The notes below the pieces were generated by a model. It saw only the letters and a program-made list of their open reading frames with translations, ran no database searches and was not told the origin of the DNA. From NCBI GenBank assembly GCA_016415585.1, contig CP066552.1, positions 372,001 to 436,000 on the forward strand: a DNA stretch of 64,000 bases. Reading direction: 5' to 3'. Source of the DNA: Pectobacterium carotovorum. Lineage in GTDB: Bacteria; Pseudomonadota; Gammaproteobacteria; Enterobacterales; Enterobacteriaceae. Made by a program: the position numbers and the translations under genes. How positions within the stretch are numbered: position 1 is the stretch's first letter; each line of letters opens with the position of its first letter. Of this stretch, positions 41,482 to 52,767 are shown one piece after another.

Positions 41482-42273
41482 ATGACTATGAACAACACTT
41501 CCCGGATGCCTGCATTGTTCCTCGGCCACGGTAGCCCGATGAACGTGTTGGAAAACAATGTGTATACGCAGGCATGGCAACGGCTTGGTGAGACGCTGCC
41601 GCGTCCAAAGGCGATTATCGCGGTTTCCGCCCACTGGTATACCCGTGGTACGGCTGTGACGGCGATGGAAAACCCGCGCACCATCCATGATTTTGGCGGT
41701 TTCCCGCAGGCGCTGTTCGATACCCAGTATCCGGCACTCGGTTCGCCTGAATTGGCGGCGAGAATTCAGCAGGTGTTGGCGCCGTATCCCGTTACCGCTG
41801 ATAAAAGCCAATGGGGTTTGGATCACGGCTCTTGGGGCGTACTGATCAAGATGTATCCCGATGCGGATATTCCCGTTGTGCAACTGAGTGTGGACGGTAC
41901 GCAGCCTGCCGCATATCACTACGAATTAGGGCGCAAGCTGGCGGCACTGCGTGATGAAGGCTTCATGATTGTGGCCAGTGGTAACGTCGTGCATAACCTG
42001 CGGATGGTGAAATGGGATGGTGATGCAGAGCCGTATCCGTGGGCTATCTCATTCAATCAATTTGTGCGTGATAACTTGGCTTATCAGGGCGACTACCATC
42101 CGTTGGTTAATTTTATGCAGCATGACGGTGCCGCATTATCCAACCCGACGCCCGATCACTATTTCCCGCTGCTCTATGTGCTGGGAAGCTGGGACGGCAA
42201 AGAGGCAATCAGCATTCCGGTCGATGGGCTTGAAATGGGATCGCTGAGTATGCTGTCGGTGCAGGTGGGGTAA
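41482..42273 (+). CDS. ygiD: 4,5-DOPA-extradiol-type dioxygenase YgiD
   Basis: A 263-residue member of the class III (LigB-type) extradiol dioxygenases, DODA group; E. coli YgiD shows DOPA-cleaving activity in vitro. Metal-ligand histidines appear in FLGHGSPMN, VSAHWYTRG and the C-terminal DHYFPLLYVLG; ASGNVVHN carries the expected acid/base His. The physiological substrate is unknown. Adjacent ygiC and ygiB run convergently. Confidence 0.9.
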   Translation: MTMNNTSRMPALFLGHGSPMNVLENNVYTQAWQRLGETLPRPKAIIAVSAHWYTRGTAVTAMENPRTIHDFGGFPQALFDTQYPALGSPELAARIQQVLAPYPVTADKSQWGLDHGSWGVLIKMYPDADIPVVQLSVDGTQPAAYHYELGRKLAALRDEGFMIVASGNVVHNLRMVKWDGDAEPYPWAISFNQFVRDNLAYQGDYHPLVNFMQHDGAALSNPTPDHYFPLLYVLGSWDGKEAISIPVDGLEMGSLSMLSVQVG

Positions 42274-42297
42274 TTCGCTTTTTGCGGTAGAAATGAG

Positions 42298-42323
42298 TAA
42301 GGCACGGTTCTCACCGTGCCTTA
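42298..42323. terminator. Hairpin after ygiD
   Basis: TAAGGCACGGT / ACCGTGCCTTA stem, abutting the ERIC element. It probably ends ygiD; it lacks a long T-run. Confidence 0.6.
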
Positions 42324-42524
42324 TATACTCGTCATACTTCAAGCTGCATGTATGTTGGCTGCGCTTAAATACTCGGCCCGTCGTGGGCCTCGCCCTAAAG
42401 GGCCGCTGCTGGCAGCGTTCAAATCTGCTCCCGGCAGATTTGTCACCCGAATCACTTACCTGAGTAAGCTCATCGGGATGTCTTCTCTTGCCGCCGCCAT
42501 GCAACTCGAATTATTTAGAGTATA
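42324..42524. repeat. ERIC element, long form (copy 3)
   Basis: Ends TATACTCGTCATACTTCAAG and CTCGAATTATTTAGAGTATA. It carries the core TCACTTACCTGAGTAAG plus a central insertion of about 70 bp (about 42368-42443) containing two hairpins (GGGCCTCGCCC... and AATCTGCTCCCGGCAGATT). Total about 201 bp. Lies between convergent ygiD and ygiC. Confidence 0.9.
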
Positions 42525-42533
42525 TTCTGATGC

Positions 42534-43694
42534 TTAATCCAGAATGGTGTGCGGATAGAAGCGCGAGAGATCCTGAGTGATCAGGGCGCGATCTTCACGT
42601 ACGCCGATACCACAAGGTTGATCGTTCACCAGCCAGCTACCAATCAGCGTATAGCTGTCGCCGAATTTTGGCAGTTGATGGTACTGCTGGACGATCATCC
42701 CTTCTTCGCCGTAAGGGCCGTCGGCTGACGCAATCTCTTTGCCATTTTCGACGATCTGGATGTTCGCCCCTTCGCGTGAAAACAGTGGCTTAATGACGTA
42801 GCTGTCCAGCTCAGGATGTTCATCTTCTGCGAAATAGGCAGGAAGCAGGTTGGGGTGGTTTGGGAACATTTCCCACAGCATCGGCAGCAGCGCTTTATTA
42901 GAAATGATGCTTTTCCAGGCCGGTTCCAACCAGCGCACGCCCGCATCTTCCAGCTTGGTGGAAAACATCTCGCGCAGCATGAATTCCCACGGATACAGCT
43001 TGAACAGATTACCAATCACCTGATTTTCAGGATCGGTAAACTGGCCTTTCTCACCGAGGCCAATTTCCTCAATGTACAGAAATTCGCTCGGCAGACCTGC
43101 TTCCAGCGCGCAATCCTGAAGGTATTGCACCGTACCACGATCTTCTTCCGTATCCTGACAGCAGGCGAAATGCAGCAAGCCGAAGCCGTGATTCAGTTTT
43201 AGCTCTTCAAAGCGTTCGATCAGCTTTTCCTGAATGCTGTTGTACTGGTCAGAATTCTGCGGCAGATTTCCGGCGTTGATTTGATCTTCCAGCCAGAGCC
43301 ACTGGAAAAAAGCTGCTTCGTACAGCGACGTCGGGGTATCGGCATTGTTCTCCAGCAGTTTTGCTGGGGATTTTCCGTCATACGCCAGATCGAGGCGTGA
43401 ATACAGCGAAGGCTGATTGGTGCGCCATGAATGTCTGACGAATTCCCAGGTGTGTTTGGGAATACGGAATTTAGCGAGCAGCGCGTCGCTGTTGACGACT
43501 TTTTCCACTACTTGCAGACACATCTGGTGCAGCTCGGCTGTGGCTTCTTCCAGCTCTTCGATCTGAGCAAGCGTGAACTGGTAGTAAGCCTCTTCGCTCC
43601 AGTAGGGCTCGCCATACATGGTGTGGAAACGAAAACCAAATTCGGTGGCTTTTTCCTGCCAGTCAGGACGCGCTGTAATATCTATCCGCTTCAT
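42534..43694 (-). CDS. ygiC: Glutathionylspermidine synthase-like ATP-grasp protein YgiC
   Basis: A 386-residue protein matching the synthetase half of glutathionylspermidine synthase (ATP-grasp ligase). Conserved blocks include [24 protein letters not shown], and the C-terminal [23 protein letters not shown] ligase role, possibly joining a peptide and an amine, is a family inference; no substrate is proved. Directly downstream of ygiB. Confidence 0.92.
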   Translation of the reverse strand: MKRIDITARPDWQEKATEFGFRFHTMYGEPYWSEEAYYQFTLAQIEELEEATAELHQMCLQVVEKVVNSDALLAKFRIPKHTWEFVRHSWRTNQPSLYSRLDLAYDGKSPAKLLENNADTPTSLYEAAFFQWLWLEDQINAGNLPQNSDQYNSIQEKLIERFEELKLNHGFGLLHFACCQDTEEDRGTVQYLQDCALEAGLPSEFLYIEEIGLGEKGQFTDPENQVIGNLFKLYPWEFMLREMFSTKLEDAGVRWLEPAWKSIISNKALLPMLWEMFPNHPNLLPAYFAEDEHPELDSYVIKPLFSREGANIQIVENGKEIASADGPYGEEGMIVQQYHQLPKFGDSYTLIGSWLVNDQPCGIGVREDRALITQDLSRFYPHTILD

Positions 43695-43704
43695 TCAATA
43701 CGCC

Positions 43705-44379
43705 TCAGCCGCCCATGCTACGGGAAGAGCTGGAACTTGAACTGGCGCTGCTACGCTGCATGCTGTTTTGCTTCGCGACGGTTTCACCAAAGCCACCACG
43801 CGTGATGGTCGAGGTGGTTGCAGGCTTCGGTGCCAATGCGGTTTTAGGCACGGTCATTGAGCGGCCTGTCGTTGCGTTGCCGTAGTTTTTACCCGCGGCA
43901 TCAACGAACTGACCATTGGCCGGGCTGGCTGGCGTTTTTGGGCTGAACAGCGGCTGCTGTGCGAAACCAGCGCCGCCACCCATCATTCGGCCCATCATGT
44001 AACCCGCCATCAACGGCATCCAAGACATACCGCCGCCCTGCTGCGATTCTGCTGCCATACCGGCCTGTGCTGGTGCTGGCGTTTGGGTACACTGCGCTTC
44101 GCCAAATTCCGCTACGCAGTCTTCTTTTGTCGCATATTTTGGTGCCGTTTTTTCTGCTTCTTTTAACGCATTATTGTAAGCGGTGGTGCATTGGGCAGCC
44201 ATTGACGGGTTCGCTGACGAACAATCATCCGCATTCTGGTAGAGGGAGACGGTTTCATCAGTTTGTTCGCAGCCCGCGAGGAAAAATACGGCGCTGACGG
44301 CCAAAGCAACAGGTGCCAGACGGTAAGTCCGCCATTCCTTGCGGAACGTTTCCTGATTAATATTTTTTGTACGTTTCAT
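43705..44379 (-). CDS. ygiB: DUF1190 lipoprotein-like protein YgiB
   Basis: About 224 residues from the ATG at 44379 ([10 protein letters not shown]), matching the E. coli start; the frame also opens at 44418. A hydrophobic segment ending in FFLAGC (Cys37) resembles a lipobox. A Gly/Met-rich mid-section ([19 protein letters not shown]) and a Ser-rich C-terminus follow. Function unknown. Next to ygiC, and downstream of tolC, as in E. coli. Confidence 0.9.
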   Translation of the reverse strand: MKRTKNINQETFRKEWRTYRLAPVALAVSAVFFLAGCEQTDETVSLYQNADDCSSANPSMAAQCTTAYNNALKEAEKTAPKYATKEDCVAEFGEAQCTQTPAPAQAGMAAESQQGGGMSWMPLMAGYMMGRMMGGGAGFAQQPLFSPKTPASPANGQFVDAAGKNYGNATTGRSMTVPKTALAPKPATTSTITRGGFGETVAKQNSMQRSSASSSSSSSRSMGG

Positions 44380-44590
44380 CGTGTTTATCCCAGAGCAAAG
44401 CATCACGGCCAATAACAAATAAGTGTCCCTAAGAATAGGGGAACGCTGCTTGAATTTAAAGCGGCAATAGGTGTAACGAAAGGTTTCTTTACGTTGCTAT
44501 ACATTCTGTTATGCAACGTTTCGCTTTATGAAAAATGAACGTGTCTTCTGCAACTTGATGAAGTTGCGTGGTTCTGCAAAAAACATCGAC

Positions 44591-44617
44591 ATAAAAAAGG
44601 GGAACCGTAGTTCCCCA
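44591..44617 (-). terminator. Terminator of tolC
   Basis: GGGGAACTACGGTTCCCC stem-loop followed by TTTTTT on the minus strand. The remaining gap to ygiB has no other recognisable element. Confidence 0.85.
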
Positions 44618-44644
44618 TCTGTATCGATAAACGCGACTCGCTGA

Positions 44645-46039
44645 TTAACGTTGTGCCGAGGCAGTGGTTGCCAGCGGAGCGCTGTTGTCGGTTACGGCCG
44701 GCGTGGTCGATACCGGTTGACCCAGTGACGCATTCAGCGCTTGCAGGTCAGTTTCGCTCAATGTGCCCTGTGCGGACTTAATGTTTAACTGATTGATCAG
44801 GTAATCATAACGAGCGCTAGAGAGCTGCTGTTTGGCGTTATACAGCGTGGTGGTGGCATCCAGTACGTCGACAATGGTACGTGTTCCTACCTGATAACCC
44901 GCTTCCATCGCATCCAGTGAGCTTTGTGCAGACACTTCAGCCTGTTTGTAAGCGTTGATGCTGCTGATGGACGCAGAAATGTTGTTAAACGATGAACGTA
45001 CTGTCTGGATAACAGAACGGTGTGCGCTTTCCAGCAGCTCACTGGAACTGACGTAGCTGTGCTGCGCCTGTTTCACCTGAGAGTTAGTTGCGCCACCGCT
45101 GTAAAGTGGCAGAGTGAAGTTGATCCCCACTTTGTGTTGCCCAGCGTCTGAATCGTTAAACGAGTTGCTGTTATTCGTCCGTGAACCGGAATAGCGAGTA
45201 TCACTCACGCCCGTCGATGCAGTGAGATCCAACGTCGGCATATAGCCTGTTTCGGCGGAGCGAATCTGCTCGCGCGCCAAATCCTGACTCAAACGTGCGG
45301 ACAACAGGTTCAGGTTGCGGTTTTCGGCTTCTTTCAGCAGGTTGTTAACCGCTTCAGGTTTCTGGGTAGAGAAACGCTCGATGTTCAGCCCAGCCAGCTG
45401 TGGGTAGAAATTGCCAGTAATCTGACGCAGTGATTCCAGCGCGTTATCCAGCGTATTGCGAGTCAGCACTTCATTTGCCAGCACGCTGTCATACTGTGCA
45501 CGGGCGTTCTGGACGTCGGTAATCGCGACCAGACCCACGTTGAAGCGCTGTGTCGTTTGATCCAACTGGCGATAAATCGCCTGCTTCTGTGCGTTGATGT
45601 AGGACAGCGAATCAATAGCGCGCAGCACGTTGAAATAGGCGGTTGCCGTATTCAGCATCAGGTTTTGTTGAGCGGTCTGATAGGTGACGTCTTCAATACC
45701 CGCTTGTTTTTCCTGCAACGTCAGCGCACGCCATTTGGACATGTCGAACAGGGTCTGGGTCAATTGCAGTGAAGCGCCTTTGACGTTGCTGTCGACGCCT
45801 TTGCTGTCACGGTAGCCCCTGTTATAGGTATAGTCGGCCCCTAGACCGAGCTGAGGCAGTAACGGGCTGCGCGCTTGATTAATTTTTTCAAACGCGGCGT
45901 CGCGGGTTGCCGCAGAGCTGCGTAAATCAGGGTTGGTGCTTTTTGCCTGCTGGTAGACCTGTAACAGGTTTTCCGCCTGACTCATGGCGCTAAAACCGCC
46001 CAGGCTCAGACCAATAAGAAGAGGGAGCAATTTCTTCAT
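44645..46039 (-). CDS. tolC: Outer-membrane efflux channel TolC
   Basis: Trimeric outer-membrane channel and periplasmic tunnel used by multidrug efflux pumps and type I secretion (in soft-rot bacteria also for metalloprotease export and resistance to plant antimicrobials). Signal peptide ends near SQA. The two internal repeats of the family are visible (DMSKWRALTLQEKQAGIEDV, and the later SSFNNISASISSINAYKQ). I chose the ATG at 46039 (MKKLLPLL), spaced correctly from AAGGA. The C-terminal tail is shorter than in E. coli. Confidence 0.96.
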   Translation of the reverse strand: MKKLLPLLIGLSLGGFSAMSQAENLLQVYQQAKSTNPDLRSSAATRDAAFEKINQARSPLLPQLGLGADYTYNRGYRDSKGVDSNVKGASLQLTQTLFDMSKWRALTLQEKQAGIEDVTYQTAQQNLMLNTATAYFNVLRAIDSLSYINAQKQAIYRQLDQTTQRFNVGLVAITDVQNARAQYDSVLANEVLTRNTLDNALESLRQITGNFYPQLAGLNIERFSTQKPEAVNNLLKEAENRNLNLLSARLSQDLAREQIRSAETGYMPTLDLTASTGVSDTRYSGSRTNNSNSFNDSDAGQHKVGINFTLPLYSGGATNSQVKQAQHSYVSSSELLESAHRSVIQTVRSSFNNISASISSINAYKQAEVSAQSSLDAMEAGYQVGTRTIVDVLDATTTLYNAKQQLSSARYDYLINQLNIKSAQGTLSETDLQALNASLGQPVSTTPAVTDNSAPLATTASAQR

Positions 46040-46376
46040 TTGCATTCCTTGTTGTGCAGCAATCTCGCTATGGTAGCGCTGTCTGTAGACGAATAATTGT
46101 CGATTCTATCAGAATCTGCCAATAGGATAAGGTAGCTGAACGTGCCATCTTTCAGCGGAATATGCCCACAGGGTCAGGTAAATTGACCTGTAGGATGATT
46201 CAGTGCGGCGTTTTGCTGTTCAGTCAGACACCGAAAAGTGATGCGATGGATGGGAATCCCCCTCACTTAGCCGACGTCACGCCTAATAAACGTTCAAAAA
46301 CAATGATGAGTATAATGACAGCGGATTCCGCCATACAATACCGGATTCCATTAATACTTGTTACAGGAGTACAGCC
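46040..46376. promoter_or_regulatory. tolC-nudF divergent promoter region
   Basis: A 337-bp gap. A perfect TATAAT at 46311-46316, about 60 bp before the nudF start, is a likely -10, although its -35 is poor. In E. coli tolC is controlled by MarA/Rob/SoxS; a marbox cannot be called by eye here. No coding sequence is seen. Confidence 0.4.
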
Positions 46377-47009
46377 ATGTCGTCTTCCGCATCCGGTCCG
46401 GTTACTTTCACCAAAGATGATGTAGAAATTATTGCACGCGAAACGCTGTACGACGGTTTTTTTTCGCTGGAGCGTTACCGTTTCCGTCATCGCCTGTTTA
46501 ATGGTGGTATGAGCGGCGAAGTCAGCCGCGAGATTTTAGAGCGTGGCCATGCTGTGGTGTTGCTGCCTTACGATCCGGTGCGTGATGAAGTGGTATTAAT
46601 AGAACAGATTCGTATCGCTGCCTACGACACCAGTGCTTCTCCCTGGCTGTTTGAGCTGGTGGCTGGCATGATTGAGCCAGGAGAAAGCCACGAAGCGGTG
46701 GCGCGGCGCGAAGCAGAGGAAGAAGCCGGATTAAGGGTTGGCCGTTGCCGACCGATAATCAACTATCTTGCTAGCCCCGGCGGCACCAGCGAGCGTCTGG
46801 CGGTGATGGTGGGCGAAGTGGATACGCGTACAGCGAAAGGCATTCACGGCCTGGCGGAAGAGAATGAAGATATCCGCGTACATGTGGTGAGCCGTAAACA
46901 AAGTTATCAATGGGTTGAAGAAGGTATTGTTGATAACGCCGCATCTGTCATTGCCTTGCAATGGTTGGCATTGCACCATGAAGAACTGAAACGTGAGTGG
47001 GTGGATTGA
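46377..47009 (+). CDS. nudF: ADP-ribose pyrophosphatase NudF
   Basis: Cytosolic Nudix hydrolase splitting ADP-ribose to AMP and ribose 5-phosphate. The Nudix box is [22 protein letters not shown] (22 residues, centred near residue 110), with all catalytic Glu present. 210 residues, near the E. coli length. First of a run nudF-yqiB-cpdA-yqiA-parE in E. coli order. Confidence 0.95.
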   Translation: MSSSASGPVTFTKDDVEIIARETLYDGFFSLERYRFRHRLFNGGMSGEVSREILERGHAVVLLPYDPVRDEVVLIEQIRIAAYDTSASPWLFELVAGMIEPGESHEAVARREAEEEAGLRVGRCRPIINYLASPGGTSERLAVMVGEVDTRTAKGIHGLAEENEDIRVHVVSRKQSYQWVEEGIVDNAASVIALQWLALHHEELKREWVD

Positions 47010-47013
47010 ATTT

Positions 47014-47445
47014 ATGAAACGTTATACTCCGGATTTCCCAGCCATGATGAGGCTATGTGAAACCAACTTCATGCAATTGCGGCGTTTGCTGCCAAAAAAT
47101 GATGAAGTTGGCGAAATCGCGGTTTATCACGTCAATAATGCGGTCTACCAACTGACGATTCTTGAGTCTACTCGCTATACCTCATTGGTCGAAATTAAGC
47201 AGACAGCGCCCACTGTCAGCTACTGGAGCCTGCCAATGATGAGCGTTAGGTTGTATCATGATGCGTTGGTTGCGGAAGTGTGTGCCAGCCAGCAGATCTT
47301 TCGTTTCAAAGCACGTTATGATTATCCTAATAAGAAGTTACATCAACGTGACGAAAAGCATCAAATTAATCAGTTTCTTGCTGATTGGCTAAAGTATTGT
47401 TTGGCGTATGGTTCGATGTCGATACCGGTTTTTGATACCCAATAG
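47014..47445 (+). CDS. yqiB: DUF1249 family protein YqiB
   Basis: A 143-residue conserved protein of unknown function. The ATG at 47014 (MKRYTPDF) matches E. coli; the frame also opens at 46993 within nudF. The C-terminal half ([27 protein letters not shown] region) is nearly invariant among enterobacteria. Translated 4 bp after nudF. Confidence 0.9.
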   Translation: MKRYTPDFPAMMRLCETNFMQLRRLLPKNDEVGEIAVYHVNNAVYQLTILESTRYTSLVEIKQTAPTVSYWSLPMMSVRLYHDALVAEVCASQQIFRFKARYDYPNKKLHQRDEKHQINQFLADWLKYCLAYGSMSIPVFDTQ

Positions 47446-47552
47446 ATTTCAATACGCAGGAAAGTGGCTGGCGAGCCACCAAGGGAAACCAACGTATTCT
47501 GCAATTTGAAAGATGACGGGTAGAGACAGATTTACGTAACCAAGGACACCAT

Positions 47553-48380
47553 TTGGAAAGCCTGTTGACACTGCCTGTGGCGAGTGGCGCCAGAGTCAGG
47601 ATTTTACAAATAACTGATACCCATCTTTTTGCGGGCGAGCATGAAACCTTGCTGGGTATCAACACCTATCGTAGCTATCACGCTGTGCTGAATGCCATCA
47701 AGGCTCGGCAGGATGCGTTTGATTTGATCGTCGCGACGGGCGATTTGGCACAGGATCACACGCTGCAAGCCTATCACCATTTCTCACGCGGGATTGCGCA
47801 TATCCCTGCACCTTGCGTATGGCTTCCGGGTAACCACGATTTCCAACCGGCGATGGTCGATGCGCTGGCTGACGCCGGCATTGCACCGTCCAAGCATGTG
47901 CTGCTGGGCGACAAGTGGCAGATCATACTATTGGACAGTCAGGTGTTCGGCGTGCCGCACGGTGAGCTGAGCGAATACCAGCTTGAATGGTTAGAGCGCA
48001 GCCTGAAAAGTCAGCCTGACCGCTTTACGCTGCTGTTGCTGCACCATCATCCGCATCCTTCCGGCTGTACCTGGCTCGATCAGCATAGCTTGCGTAACGC
48101 GCATAATCTTTCTGCGGTACTGGATCGCTATCCACAGGTGAACACCGTGCTGTGTGGGCATATTCATCAGGAAATGGATTTTGACTGGCATGGTCGCCGC
48201 TTACTGGCCACGCCGTCGACCTGCGTACAGTTCAAACCGCACTGCACTAACTTCACGATTGATGATGTGGCGCCGGGCTGGCGCTATCTGGACCTGCTGC
48301 CGGATGGCCGTCTGGAAACCGAGGTCTATCGTCTCTCAGGCAGCGAATTTCTGCCTGACATGGATTCGGACGGTTACTAA
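47553..48380 (+). CDS. cpdA: 3',5'-cyclic-AMP phosphodiesterase CpdA
   Basis: Hydrolyses cyclic AMP and so tunes CRP control. Calcineurin-like metal sites appear in order: [28 protein letters not shown] and GHIHQE. The protein is 275 residues and begins at a TTG codon, which is also used by E. coli (MESLLTLP). Its stop overlaps the yqiA start. Confidence 0.95.
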   Translation: MESLLTLPVASGARVRILQITDTHLFAGEHETLLGINTYRSYHAVLNAIKARQDAFDLIVATGDLAQDHTLQAYHHFSRGIAHIPAPCVWLPGNHDFQPAMVDALADAGIAPSKHVLLGDKWQIILLDSQVFGVPHGELSEYQLEWLERSLKSQPDRFTLLLLHHHPHPSGCTWLDQHSLRNAHNLSAVLDRYPQVNTVLCGHIHQEMDFDWHGRRLLATPSTCVQFKPHCTNFTIDDVAPGWRYLDLLPDGRLETEVYRLSGSEFLPDMDSDGY

Positions 48381-48961
48381 TGCCAACGCTTCTTTATCTG
48401 CACGGCTTCAACAGTACGCCACAGTCGGCGAAAGCGACGGCCCTGAAAACGTGGCTGGCAGAGCGGCACCCTGAAATTGACATGGTGATTCCCCAGCTTC
48501 CACCGTATCCGGCGGAAGCAGCTGAGATGATGGAATCGCTGATTATGGAGCGGGCCGGTCGTCCGGTGGGCATTGTTGGCTCTTCCCTCGGTGGTTATTA
48601 TGCCACCTGGCTATCCCAGTGTTTTATGCTGCCTGCCGTGGTGGTGAATCCTGCGGTGAAGCCGTTTGAACTGTTGCTGGACCATCTGGGAGAATATCAG
48701 AACCCCTACACCGGTGAACAATATGTGCTAGAGTCTCGGCACGTGTACGATCTGAAGGTCATGCAGGTTGACCGACTGGAATCGCCGGATTTGCTCTGGC
48801 TGCTGTTGCAGACGGGGGACGAGGTTCTGGACTATCGTCAGGCAGTCGCGTATTACACGGCCTGCCGTCAAACTGTGGAGTCAGGGGGCAATCATGCCTT
48901 TGTTGGGTTTGAGCACTTTTTCACACCAATTGTGAATTTTTTAGGGCTCACGACAGACTGA
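48380..48961 (+). CDS. yqiA: Esterase YqiA
   Basis: A 193-residue alpha/beta-hydrolase with acyl-CoA and palmitoyl-ester activity in E. coli. The nucleophile motif GSSLGGYY (Ser near 72) and [11 protein letters not shown] oxyanion loop at 6-16 are present. The C-terminal His lies in [11 protein letters not shown]. The ATG overlaps the cpdA TAA. Confidence 0.94.
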   Translation: MPTLLYLHGFNSTPQSAKATALKTWLAERHPEIDMVIPQLPPYPAEAAEMMESLIMERAGRPVGIVGSSLGGYYATWLSQCFMLPAVVVNPAVKPFELLLDHLGEYQNPYTGEQYVLESRHVYDLKVMQVDRLESPDLLWLLLQTGDEVLDYRQAVAYYTACRQTVESGGNHAFVGFEHFFTPIVNFLGLTTD

Positions 48962-49009
48962 ATCGCTGCATATGCATTGAAAAACGAATCGCCGAAAGCG
49001 GTTCGTTAA

Positions 49010-50941
<1,932 letters not shown>

Positions 50942-50981
50942 CGCTTGAGTAAACACCTCATCGAGGCAGGTATATTCGCTT

Positions 50982-51878
50982 ATGAAGGTCACGCTTGAGG
51001 AACTTCAGGCTTTTGTGGTGGTGATCGACACCGGTTCGATCACGGCAGCCGCGGAACAGCTTGGGCAAACCACGTCGGGCATTAGCCGGGCGTTGCGGCG
51101 CCTGGAGGATAAGCTGGGTACGACGTTGTTGCATCGTACGACGCGACGTCTCTCGCTTTCCGAAGAAGGCATGATGTTTCTTGAGCACGCCCGTGACGTG
51201 ATTCACGCGGTGGAACATGCCGAAGAGCAGGTGCTGCTGCGCCATGAGCAACCGAGTGGACGGCTGCGGGTTAATTCGGGCTCGGCGTTTATGCAGCATG
51301 TGATTGTGCCTCTGGTGCCGGAGTTTCGCCGCCGCTATCCCAAGATCGTTCTTGAACTCAATACCAACGATTTCATTATTGATTTGCTTGAGCAGCATAC
51401 TGATATCGCCATTCGCATCGGCACGCTCAAAGACTCTACCATTCATGCCCGACCGCTCGGCGCAAGCAAGCTGCGAATCGTCGCCAGTCCTGACTATCTA
51501 GAACAGCATGGTACACCTGCGACGGTCGAGTCATTGGCCGATCATCGTTGTCTGGGGTTTACTCAGTCGGAGTCGCTGAACCACTGGCCGCTGCGGCATG
51601 GCCTTCAGGATTTCTACCTCGTCACGCCGGTGCTGTTGGCATCAAACGGTGAGATATTGCGTCAGCTTGCGCTGCAAGGCGAAGGGATTGTGCGTATGTC
51701 CAACTTCCTGATTCGGGACGACCTGGCGGCGGGGCGGCTGGTGACGATCCTCACCGAAGCGACGCTGGAAGCCAGCCTGCTGGTTTACGCGGTGTATTAT
51801 CGCAATAGCCAACTGGCGGCGCGCATTACCTGTTTTCTCGATTTTATGAGCGAAAAGCTCACGGAAAATCCGCTGTGA
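50982..51878 (+). CDS. LysR-family transcriptional regulator
   Basis: A 298-residue LysR regulator of the CrgA/DsdC-like branch with short substrate-binding domain. The helix-turn-helix lies at about 18-40 (TAAAEQLGQTTSGISRALRRL), and the co-inducer domain runs from about 90 to 290. It faces mdaB tail to tail, an arrangement that suggests control of mdaB, whose promoter region contains a palindrome at 52575-52584. No specific name can be given. Confidence 0.85.
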   Translation: MKVTLEELQAFVVVIDTGSITAAAEQLGQTTSGISRALRRLEDKLGTTLLHRTTRRLSLSEEGMMFLEHARDVIHAVEHAEEQVLLRHEQPSGRLRVNSGSAFMQHVIVPLVPEFRRRYPKIVLELNTNDFIIDLLEQHTDIAIRIGTLKDSTIHARPLGASKLRIVASPDYLEQHGTPATVESLADHRCLGFTQSESLNHWPLRHGLQDFYLVTPVLLASNGEILRQLALQGEGIVRMSNFLIRDDLAAGRLVTILTEATLEASLLVYAVYYRNSQLAARITCFLDFMSEKLTENPL

Positions 51879-51918
51879 GGCGTGACCCACAGCGATAGAA
51901 AGCTACCTAAAACGCCGA

Positions 51919-52500
51919 TCAGGAAAAGTGTTCATCCAGATGCTGGCGATAATTTGCAAGATAAGTGGGGACGTCCGGTGCTTTCATCACATCATTGCAG
52001 ATGAAGGTCGGCAGTGGGGACAGCCCGATGAACTGGTTCGCTTTATGGAACGGCAGATACACGCCGTCCACGCCCGCACCGTGGAAGAACTGTTCAGGAT
52101 CCTCGAATGCCTCTAGCGGTGCATTCCACGTCAGAGACAGCATGTATTTCCGGCCCTGCAACAATCCCCCAGAACCGTATTTCTTGCTGGCATCCGAACG
52201 GCTGCGGCCATCGCTGGCGTAAAGCGAACCGTGACCAGCGGTAAACACCTCATCGATATATTTCTTCAGGATCCACGGCGTACCCATCCACCATCCCGGC
52301 ATCTGGTAAATGATAGTATCTGCCCACAGGTAGTTCTGAATTTCCTGTTCAATATCATAGCCGTTGTCCACGACTGTCACACGGACGTCGTGGCCTTTAT
52401 CGCGTAGGAAACTGGCGGCGGCATCGGTAAGGGTATGGTTCAACTCCCCTTTAGAGTGGGCGAATGACTTGCCTGCGTTAATCAGCAAAATGTTCTGCAT
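51919..52500 (-). CDS. mdaB: NADPH:quinone oxidoreductase MdaB
   Basis: Flavodoxin-fold quinone reductase (193 residues) that makes two-electron reductions of quinones, limiting redox cycling. The signatures QMPGWWMGTPW and YGSGGLLQGRKYMLSLTWNAP are shared with E. coli MdaB. It lies near parE, as in E. coli, although a LysR gene intervenes. Confidence 0.94.
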   Translation of the reverse strand: MQNILLINAGKSFAHSKGELNHTLTDAAASFLRDKGHDVRVTVVDNGYDIEQEIQNYLWADTIIYQMPGWWMGTPWILKKYIDEVFTAGHGSLYASDGRSRSDASKKYGSGGLLQGRKYMLSLTWNAPLEAFEDPEQFFHGAGVDGVYLPFHKANQFIGLSPLPTFICNDVMKAPDVPTYLANYRQHLDEHFS

Positions 52501-52574
52501 AGGTCTGCTCTCGAATCGGTTATCAACGAAGATGTTGGGCGTAGTCTAGAGGAGAGAGCTGCGCAGAAAAATGT

Positions 52575-52584
52575 GCGCTAGCGC
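52575..52584. promoter_or_regulatory. Palindrome upstream of mdaB
   Basis: GCGCTAGCGC is a perfect 10-bp palindrome about 75 bp before the mdaB start, flanked by ATGT and ATAA. It could be the operator of the adjacent LysR regulator. Inference from position only. Confidence 0.4.
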
Positions 52585-52660
52585 ATAACACTGTTGACTG
52601 AATATCAATAATAAAGGGTAAGAAGACACCATATTGAAATAATGCTACGGGGAAACCCAT

Positions 52661-52750
52661 ATGAGAAAAATAAAAAGGCAAGAAAGCTGTGGTGTGCGCT
52701 CTTGCCTGAGTGGTGGCGATGCTCGAATGAGGCATCGCCTTTTTTATTGA
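52661..52750 (+). other. Candidate small transcript or 29-codon ORF
   Basis: Between the divergent-looking starts of nothing annotated, a plus-strand ATG at 52661 opens 29 codons (MRKIKRQESCGVRSCLSGGD...) and stops at 52750, inside the terminator T-run. GGGGAAACC lies upstream as a weak ribosome site. The same stretch folds as GGCAAGA / TCTTGCC followed by a terminator, which fits a small RNA as well or better. I recognise neither. Confidence 0.35.
52714..52748 (+). terminator. Orphan terminator on the plus strand
   Basis: GGCGATGC / GCATCGCC stem with a 9-nt loop followed by TTTTTTA. Both flanking genes (mdaB and the receptor gene) are on the minus strand and lack a T-run from this stem, so no annotated gene explains it. 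Confidence 0.75.
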
Positions 52751-52767
52751 ATCGTGAGTGATGCGGA

